From Rhabditoides inermis (taxonomy: Eukaryota; Nematoda; Chromadorea; Rhabditida; Rhabditidae): a stretch of 64,000 nucleotides of DNA. Below, piece after piece: positions 12,701-21,700 of the stretch (within the stretch, counting starts at the first letter, position 1; each line of letters begins with the position of its first letter). Made by a program: the position numbers and the translations under genes. Where the stretch lies: positions 738,001-802,000 of the forward strand of contig CAWZYM010000174.1 of assembly GCA_963966185.1 (NCBI GenBank). Direction: 5' to 3'. The notes beneath the pieces were generated by a model. The model was given only the letters and a program-made list of their open reading frames with translations. It made no database searches and was not told where the DNA came from.

Positions 12701-15700
12701 ACGCTGCCCGAGTCATTGAATTCACCGCCGTCTCGGCCCGACTCTGCTACGTCGATCTGGACATGGACAACTACACACTGCGCGTGGTCTGCGTGTACAT
12801 GCCGACCACTGCGTACACGGACGAGGAGTATGAAAGGACGCTGGAAGCCTTGGGTGATTGCACCCGCCCCGGTGTCAGGCAGGAGAGCCTCCGGGGTGGT
12901 GGATCGGTAAGCGTTCGTCGGTCCGAATCCGGGGTTCGCTGCCGTTTCCGCGCAGTCATCCTCGGCGACATGAACGCATCACTGGGGAACCGGATCGTGG
13001 ACTCTGAACGCTGCGCCGGACTCTATGGATACGACGGTACAAGGAACGGACGAGGATACATGCTAGCTGAGTGGCTCGGGAGCAACGGGCCGCCGGAAAC
13101 ACCTACTTCCGGGACCGGACGGGACGACTCTGGACTTGGAGATCGGCTCGTGAACCAATTCGACTTCCGGTCTGACCACCGGATGGTCCGTATGGAGCTG
13201 CGAGTACACTTGCCGAAGAAGAAGCCGAAGACGAAGGGAAGATGGAAGACGAACTGGAGAGAGTATTGAAAGGAGATGGAAGAGCTGCTGTCGAGAACGC
13301 CGCTGCCGCGCTCGTCGGATGCTACGGTACACTACCGTACCCTGTGCGCCACGGTCAAGGCTGCGGAATGGACTACGTCTACGATGATGCCGCGCGACCC
13401 ACGACTGTCAGCCACCACTCTGGATCTGTTCAGACAACGGAAGCTGATGCAAAGGAAGAACGACGTCAACTCCAGGATCTCTCTCACACTTCTGAACAAG
13501 GCAATTCGAGCTGCCATCGAGAAGGACCTGGAGGAACGACACATGGCACTCTATAAGAAAGGAATAGCGTCACGGAAGGCTCTGCGAGGAGAGGAGGTTT
13601 CGAGGACACTGATGGGAAGCCTGCGAGCTGTCGACAACAGGATCGCCACTCGCCCCTCTGATGTGTGCAACGTCATCTGCCTCTTCTACAACACGCTTTT
13701 CGACACTGGCTGGCTACCGTTTCCGCCATTTGACGTGGAAGGCCCGCTGCCGGAGGAGTTCACTGCCGAGGAGATTCGTCGTGTGCTGGTGCTGATGAAG
13801 AGGAATGTCGCCCGCGGACCCGACCGGATATCGACGGAGACCCTGCTGTACGCGCCGCCGATTCTGCTGGAGTACGTTGCCGCGCTGTTTAACACCTGTC
13901 TCACTGGAGGGAGGATCGCTGACGACATGGCCGACCCCTTGGTGTCGCTTCTGTACAAGAAGGGCGACCCACTCGACATCGGCAACTACAGGCCGATCTC
14001 TGTGTCTTCGACGCTGCTGAAGCTGCTGATGCGGACTGTACTCGCTCGACAACAACCGTCATTGGAGGCGCAGCAGCCGCGGGAGCAGGCCGACTTTCGG
14101 AGAGGTTCAGCTGCAACGACCACATTCTGGTGACGCGCGAAGTGATCTACAAGCTCTATCGCCACGGCTACCACGGCTACCTTGTTTTCGTGGACTTTGC
14201 CAAGGCCTACGACTCGATCGAGCACAACGACACGTGGCTCGCGCTGAAGAGGTGCGGAGTGCACCTCGCCTACATCCGACTGCTGCAGAGCATCTACAAC
14301 GACGGCAAGACGAAGGTGAATGTTCGAGGGACACCGGCTGAAATTGAAGTGAAGAAAGGAGTGCGCCAAGGCTGCCCGCTATCTCCGCATTTGTTCAACT
14401 GCGTGCTCGCTGAAATCTGTGCCAAACTGGACTTCGATTTTGTTGGAGCCGGACTGGATATTGGAGGACAGAAGCTGACTCATCTGTGCTATGCTGATGA
14501 CATCATCCTCTTTGCACGCTCACCTTCGGCTGCAGAAAGGATGCTGGAGGAACTGGCGGAGAAGAGCAGCGACTACGGACTGTACGTGAACAGGAAGAAG
14601 ACAGTGGTGATAAGCAACGGGCCGAAGAAGAGCATCCGACTGGACGGAGGAGAAGTGGACTACGTGGACAAATTTTTCTACCTGGGCCGTTCTTTCAGCT
14701 TCATGACCGACGATCGAGTGGAAGTGACGAGGAGAGTACAGGCTGGCTGGGGCGCTTTCTTCCGCCATGGCCAGTTCCTGATGCTGAAGAGCGCACCGAT
14801 GCGACTGCGGAGGAAAGTGTTTCGGATAGCAGTTCTACCCGTGCTCACCTACGCTGCCGAGACTTGGAGTCTTCGAAGAGAAGATTTACAGAAGCTGAGG
14901 ACTGTTCAAAGGAGAATGGAAAGAAAGATGCTCGGACTGACTTTACTGGACAAAGTGCAAGGAGATACGACGGCAGACGGGACTACGAGACGTGCTGTGC
15001 GAAGCAAGGACAAAGAAGTGGAGGTTCGCCCGCCGTCTAATGACTTGCGACGACGACCGCTGGACGAGACGTGTGATCGATTGGAAGCCGCCAAATATGG
15101 GCAAACCTGGTCGCCCTCACCTACAATGGAGTGATGAGTTCAAGAAGACGATCCCATCCAATAGAAGAACCCTCGAGGAAGAATGGAAGAACGTAGCCGC
15201 GGACACCGACGCGACAAGATGGAATACTTCTGCTTCCCGGCGCTACTCTGTGAATAATTGATGTTTGAGTTATGATCACATAATGCGATACCGGATAAAT
15301 GTTGAATTGAATTGAATTGAATTGAGTCACAACTATTAGAAAATGGACAAACTGTTTGAATGAAAAAAATAAGTTCTGTGGGAATCGCTGGCTCAGTCGT
15401 GGTTTGCATCTTTCGACCGAAAAAAACGTGTCTGGATAACGACAGCTCGTTCAAGACGTATGTATTTATACAATCACATCCAAGTGGTTGGCAGATTATG
15501 AATGACACGCGAGCACACACAGCTATACATTTTCTAACGGCAAAGACAATATTCAATGACAATGTGAGTGCATCTAATTTATGAGTTACATATATATGTT
15601 TGGAATATGAAATTAACTATATTTAAAAAAATATATATATGAAAAAAGGAATATGAAAAAACTCAGTCTAGTGATGATCACTACTCAACTAAAAATACCA

Positions 15701-18700
15701 GTAGCTTATTCATACAATATTTTAATTTTGATCTATATTGATAACATCTTTGAAGCTAGCTGGGCTGTTATCACGAAACTCTTGAGAGTGAGACTCGTGA
15801 GAATATGCTGGTATTGACAAAGATCTGTTTGTTGTGGCCCTGTGCCGGAGCTACTGGTTCCCTTCGACAAGCACTGGTCAACTTCTCGAGCAGCTTCCAC
15901 GCCGACTAAAAACATTAATATAGTGTCTAAGTGGAGCTCGTACGTACCCTTCGCACGTGTACGTTTGTGTAGAGAATCGTCCACGGTTGCGCTATGATGG
16001 CGAATCCCAGAACATAGGTGCTGAAATGGTGATGGAATGGAATGCGCTTGAATGTGTCATACATGTATTCGATGACAGTTGTTCGCATCTCCCACATTTC
16101 CACGAATCCAAAATACAGCTGACCAAATGAACGGAGACCTATAATATTGTGTTAGGCAACGGGCTTCAGGTTACCTTCTAATATTAGTGGAATGAACATT
16201 GTTATAGACGTGAGAAGCATGTTTTTTTCGAAATCGAAGCTCACCGTATCTCGAATTTTCTATAACTGTCTTGTAATAATTGTGCAGGAACACTTTAACA
16301 TTACCCTTTTGTATGATATCACTGCTATTGTATATAAAATCACACATATAAATGCAGTTGACGTTGATATGATAATGCTTTGCAACATTCCCATCTATAG
16401 CGTACACGCATAAGAATCTTTAAGTATACTTAACTTACATCTGAAATGCCCTCTGTTCCTTTGAGAGGCATGATCAATTCTCTTTTCGCATTGATAGTAA
16501 GTGTAATATTAAATGGAATCATAATGAATGCGATACCATTCCCAACAAATGGTAATATCCATATAACTGTTATGAACAGAACAATAACGAATGGCGACCA
16601 TTTCTAATTGAAACATAATCAAATTTATAAAGGTAAAAGCTACTTTTGCAATTGTCCATAGTGGAAATACGAAAATTATGCATATGTGAACTGCGAAAGG
16701 CAAGTAACTAAGAAAATGTATTGTGCGAAGGTTGGCGGATAGAATCCAGTATGCAATAGTCGAAATATCGTTCGTACCTTCCTGCAAATGAACATTGGAC
16801 TTGCTATAGTTTTTCTTTGCAACTACCGTGAAAATTGCGAGAACTCGATATTTCCGCAATGAATACCAAATCATCATTAGAAGAAATAAACATAAGTTCG
16901 CAAAGAACTGTGTGATTCATTTTTTCTACGTTCCATAATGAAATTCTTACCTGATTGATTATACAATTATAAAATGGTGGATTGAACCGATTTTTGCGAT
17001 GTTTAAAAATAAGACATACTATAAGTAGATGGAGAATTAGTGAGATTATTTGGAGTGGTAGAAGTATGATGAATCTTAGTGGGTATTCCGGTCTTGGAAT
17101 AACAGTCGAGTCGTTCATTTCACCGCTCCTCAAATCAAAATTGAAGTAGATGATATAATTCTAAATCCTCCGTCACATCTGCCTATCTATATTATTTCTA
17201 CTCACCTATGTATAGCAGGTGAAATTCGATGAGGTTTTGGGAAACGATTAGTGAGGGTCTTGTGAGTCCGCACACCTGATGCATTTAATTTCGCATTAAA
17301 ATTACAGAGAAATGTGCAGATTAGGGTTTTTCGATGCAAAATTGCATGCATTCCTAAACGAGACTGTTTCGCTCAATAACACAATACGATTAATCAGAAA
17401 ATTAATCTCTAATCAATTAGCACATTAGTTGAATTGAATTGATTAAATGTTGGACAGATAATCATCTAGAAAGTCGTATACATCAAAAATCAAAACCATC
17501 ACGGCGTTTGCGCATCAAAAATAAAAACCGGCGTCTGCTACTATGACTCATTGAAAATTGATGTTGTTGGATTCCACTGTACCGGTCAGTCAATCAGTCA
17601 ATCAATCGTTTACTGTACCGTTTCCTTTCAAGGGCCTACCACGCGATGTGTCTGCGTGGCGGCGGCTACTCGGGCGTGTGTCGCAAGGAGGCCGGAGAGG
17701 CCGTCAGCGATCTATGTGAGTCCATACGTCTGTTCCTTTTTTTGGCCACCGACACAGTCTCCTGACACTTCATGTATATGTGCCATTTCCTAACCGGCGA
17801 AATGCGAAACCCGATCTCCTACCTTCCCTCACCCACCACATTCCTCCAGGCTTCCGTCTCCGCTTCCTGCGCGCCGTGCAGGACTTCAATCGCGAGAAGC
17901 TCGTGCAGTACTATGTGGGGGTGAGTGGCGTCGATGTTGTCTCTCGCTTATTGGAAGGACATGACGTGCAGAAGGGGAAGAGAAGTATGCTCGCAACCGT
18001 TTGTTCACCAAGGGCGTGGACTTTATTTCCATGGGGAAGTGATATGTGAGAGGGTGGTATCAATGCTTGTCTTGCAGGACGCCAAGTGCGAGTCTGAGTG
18101 GCAGGTGTGTCTGGCGCGCACCCGGTCCGCCACCGACGCCGAGAAGCTGATGAGGGAGTGCGGACGGTGGGTGGATGATGACGTGTGTGTGTGTGTGTGT
18201 GTTGACTGAGCCACGTGGCCACAGTGACACGGCGTTGCCGCGCCCGCGCGCCTTACACGCCGGTTTTGTGCGGCTCTGGCGCGCCTCTCAGCCGCCCCGT
18301 GTGAGAGATGCGCGAGAGCGGCGCAGTGAGCGCTCGTAAGGCGCGCGAGAGAGGCACATGCGAGAGAGTACTTGATGGAGCAAATAATAACCCACTAGAT
18401 TTCCCTTGTGCTCTTTTTTGTTGCATATGGCGAACATCATAACAAAACTTTTATTTGTTTGACATATCAAAACATTGTTGAGAAAGATGGGAACAATTGA
18501 CTCACAGTAAAGCAGCTGATATAATCACAGTATTACACAGATGAAGCTATTTGAGATTTATATTCACAGTGACCACAGCAAGACAACACGTACAAACAAA
18601 AACTGAGCAAATAGCAATTTACTCAAATGGAGGAAGGAGGCGAGGGGGAGGGCGAGGAGTTGCCATTCGGAATCAAGCGTCCATTCCTTGGCTCCTGCGG

Positions 18701-21700
18701 TCCTCCTGCGGCGTCGAAGCCCACACACGACCAAAATGAAGTGAGTGACAGCGAGAACACTCCGAGAGACGCCACAGACAGGACCTACAACGAAGAAGGT
18801 GGCAATGAGAGTTGATTGCCGCTTCCACTCACCCTGTACTCATCATGAGCCAGACTGTTGAGCATGGCAGCGATGCGCGCGCGCCTCTCGCACTTCGCAT
18901 CCCTCCACGGAACAGCCACGAGAGCGCGCTGACTGGCAAACACAGCCTCCGTCTGCAAAACACATTGCAATCACAACAGTCAACCGAATACAGAATTCAT
19001 ACCTCGTTAACCTCCAACGTGTGCATGAAGCGATGGATGGTATTGAGAATGGACACGAGTCGAATAGCGGCTGCGAGGGGAGACGGCGCGCTCCTCCTCC
19101 TCCTCTTCTCCGCCTCTTCCTCGTCCTCATTCACCTCCTCCATCGCCATATCCTCCTCCACCACTGGGTTGAGCAGCGACACGAAGCTCTCGCACTGCTG
19201 CTTGTTCTCGAACGGCTCGGCCATGCGGGCGGCATCGTAGCGCACGAGGAAGGTGTCATGAGTGGCCGCACTCCAGCACACGCGCATCTCGGCGCACACA
19301 GCGCAGACGGGCTGAACACCACATCCATCACATCTATATCATCGACAGCTCACTCACATCTCGACTGCGTGCTCGCTCCTCTGCATGTCTGTCCATGCAA
19401 GGTAGAAGGCAGGCGGTCCGACGCGGCTCTCCAAACGCTTTTTCGCCGCCACTGTGAACAACACAGCACACAGCGACCAGCCAACCAGAACAGACTCCGA
19501 GATGGAGGAGACTGAAGAAATCGTGCTGACGAGGAGTGTCGTTAGAGCCACACTCTCGGATCCGAACCAAATTGGTAAGATACCTTAGTTAGGACCCCAG
19601 ACATTGATTTCTGGTGTTACTTTTTCCTACGCGCCGTATACGTTTCCAGTACGAAAACGTACAGGGCTGGTTTTTTGGCTACCTAATCCCACCTCTTGCG
19701 GTCAAAGGCCGAGCCGTTGTGGCCTAGTGGTTAGCGCATCAGTCTGTCAGACCAGAGACTGGGGTTCGAGTCCGCGCCTACGATTTTTGTTTTGCCAGCA
19801 CTTTCTGGACTTGGACTTTTTAGGGAAGTGATTCGACTTGTTTGTAACTACAATAACGTTCTTCTTCCTAAAAAAACATTTTTGTTATTGGCTTCCAATA
19901 TCGTTCAACTATACTGTGTTTCTTTACACTTGACTGACTTGACATATTGTTTTAGCTGAAACGTTCAGTTTAAAAACAGTTATAACAAAACGTGAACATT
20001 TATAATTTGTGTTTTCTCCATCAACAAGAAACGCAAAGTCCAGAAAGTGCTGGCAAAACAAAAGTCGTGTACGCGGACTCGAACCCCAGTCTCTGGTCTG
20101 ACAGACTGATGCGCTAACCACTAGGCCACAACGGCTCGGCCTTTGACCGCAAGAGGTGGGATTAGGTAGCCAAAAAACCAGCCCTGTACGTTTTCGTACT
20201 GGAAACGTATATGGCGCGTAGGAAAAAGTAACACCAGAAATCAATGTCTGGGGTCCTAACTAAGGTTTTCTATCAATTTGGTTCGGATCCGAGAGTGTGG
20301 CTCTAACGACACTCCTCGTGAGATCATTCGAACCATTGCAATACTTACCTCCCAGCTGCTTCTTCTCTTCCTGCACGGAAGCTAGCAGCGCGTCGACGAG
20401 ACCGCCGACGAGGCGCAGCCCGCGGAAGCCCACCTCGCACGCAGAAATCTCGAACTTGGACAGCATCCTGCTCAGCACGTCCGCACTGTGCGCCTCCGCA
20501 GCCCTTCCACTAATCTCCGATCCAGCCCATTCCAGAAGGATAGCACGGCAGATGCTGGAAATGTAAGTCATGAGGAACGAATATGATCTTCTTTGCTCAC
20601 CTCTTGACCTTGTCCGCATCAGCGCTCCTCACACGCAGTCCGTGCATCCTGGCATCGAGAGGGTGGTGCGAGTGAGTGAGCCACTGCGCCAGTCTGCCGT
20701 CCACCCTGGCCGCGCCCTCTCCTCCCCACGCAGTCCAATCCTGCCCGCCCACCACGCGGCCACTCCCCGCCAACGCAGCCCACGCGACCGCCACTTGGGA
20801 CGCCTTCTCAGGGGACGAGCACGAGTCGCACGCAGCCTCCAGCCAGCTGGCCAGCTGCCACTGCACAGCCCCCTCCGCCATCTGCTGGCAGGGGGAGCAA
20901 GGATAGCCAGGGCAGAGTCCTCCCCTCCCTCCTCTTCGTCCTCGTCCCACTGCTCCACCTCCACTCCCAGAGTACGCGCCGCCGACTCGCTGTCCAACTC
21001 GTTCAGCAGAACACACCACTGCACGCACTTCTCCGCAGTCGTCCTGAACAAGTATGGCCAAGTGTGCGGCGGCAAGCATTGCAACTCACTTGGTCATGGC
21101 GCGCAGCACTCTGTCTGCGATCGACGCGGCCTTGTCGGTGCTGGCAGCGGCGGCGGCCGCGCGCGAACGTCGAACACACTCGTCCTCCACCTCTCCTCCT
21201 CATCCACCCACAACTCCACGCTCCTGTTACGCATCGCACAAGAAATCTCCCCAATCTTCGCGTCCATTGACATGAACACGCTGTAATAGAAATCAGTCGG
21301 TAAATCAATACGTGATCTTAACTCACCGGAAGTCGGGATGTGGGGTGAGGGGCTCGGGCTCGAATGACGAGGCGCGTTCGGACACCACCAGCCGACCGTC
21401 CGTCTCCAGACAACTGTTCAGACGATCCATAACAGCGGCCGGCAGGCTGCAACCGTCAGCTCATCTTACACTCAATCGATTTAGTTCAAAACATGCGGTC
21501 TCTCTCTCTGAAACAACGTCTTAAGGACTGTTTATACTACACAACGCGTCAACTTGACGCGCTGCGTCAAGCGTCAAAGTTGACGCCCCGCGTCAAAATT
21601 TGATGCGCTGAGTCAAAGTGACATCACTTTTCCTTTGTTTTTTGACGCCTCGCGTCAAATTTTGACGCGGGGCGTCAAAGTTCTTGACGCGGGGCGTCAA

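Larger units (their letters stand above)
11849..15325 (+). mobile_element. RTE-clade non-LTR retrotransposon, degraded
   Basis: 3.5-kb unit between the long direct repeats. Contents in order: a 5' region with a strong hairpin (12,278-12,415), an apurinic-type endonuclease, a reverse transcriptase with the YADD-type box Cys-Tyr-Ala-Asp-Asp, an RTE-type C-terminal region, and a 3' UTR ending in GGATAAATG plus (TTGAA)n. Short ATTGA-type tails and a single APE-RT polyprotein point to the RTE clade. The coding region is spread over several frames, so the copy is dead. Confidence 0.85.
19529..20319. mobile_element. 790-bp palindromic element containing two tRNA-like copies
   Basis: Arms 19,529-19,822 and 20,033-20,319 are near-perfect inverted copies, both starting ACGAGGAGTGTCGTTAG at the outside. 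A spacer of about 210 bp separates them. Each arm holds the same tRNA-like segment. The element lies in a midasin-fragment intron just before the TTTCTTCAG acceptor at about 19,515. No ORF with known similarity and no clear target duplication. Confidence 0.75.
18620..21448 (-). pseudogene. Midasin (MDN1/Rea1)-like fragment, both ends missing
   Basis: Minus-strand exons. 21,448 downward encodes a block with Met-Asp-Arg-Leu-Asn-Ser-Cys-Leu-Glu and Val-Ser-Glu-Arg. The next exon has His-Pro-Asp-Phe-Arg, then Phe-Met-Ser-Met-Asp and Ala-Met-Arg-Asn-Arg-Ser-Val-Glu. This order is characteristic of the sensor-1/arginine-finger region of a late AAA module of midasin, the dynein-like ATPase that remodels pre-60S particles. 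Downstream exons (20,600-21,080; 20,345-20,610; 19,360-19,515; 19,000-19,300; ~18,830-18,960) encode helical, acidic linker-like sequence. Midasin is about 4,500-5,500 residues, but this piece has at most ~900, with no AAA1-5 and no MIDAS domain. Introns are retained, so it was copied as DNA. An apparent frame break near 20,900 disappears if a ~75-nt intron ending CCCCCTGCCAG is allowed. Confidence 0.65.

Noticed and set aside
16500..16620. Apparent frameshift in TM5 of the 7TM gene at 15.7-17.1 kb
   Set aside because: Recognising the intron ending CAATTAG restores a continuous frame (Lys-Trp-Ser-Pro...).
18167..18340. Alternative last exon of the giant gene ending at 18,340
   Set aside because: In phase and open, but it lies in the inverted-repeat terminus and is GC-rich repeat sequence; kept only as a weaker alternative to exon 22,949.
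20850..20960. Frameshift in the midasin fragment
   Set aside because: A ~75-nt intron from GTGGAG to CCCCCTGCCAG joins the two frames in phase, so a frameshift cannot be claimed.
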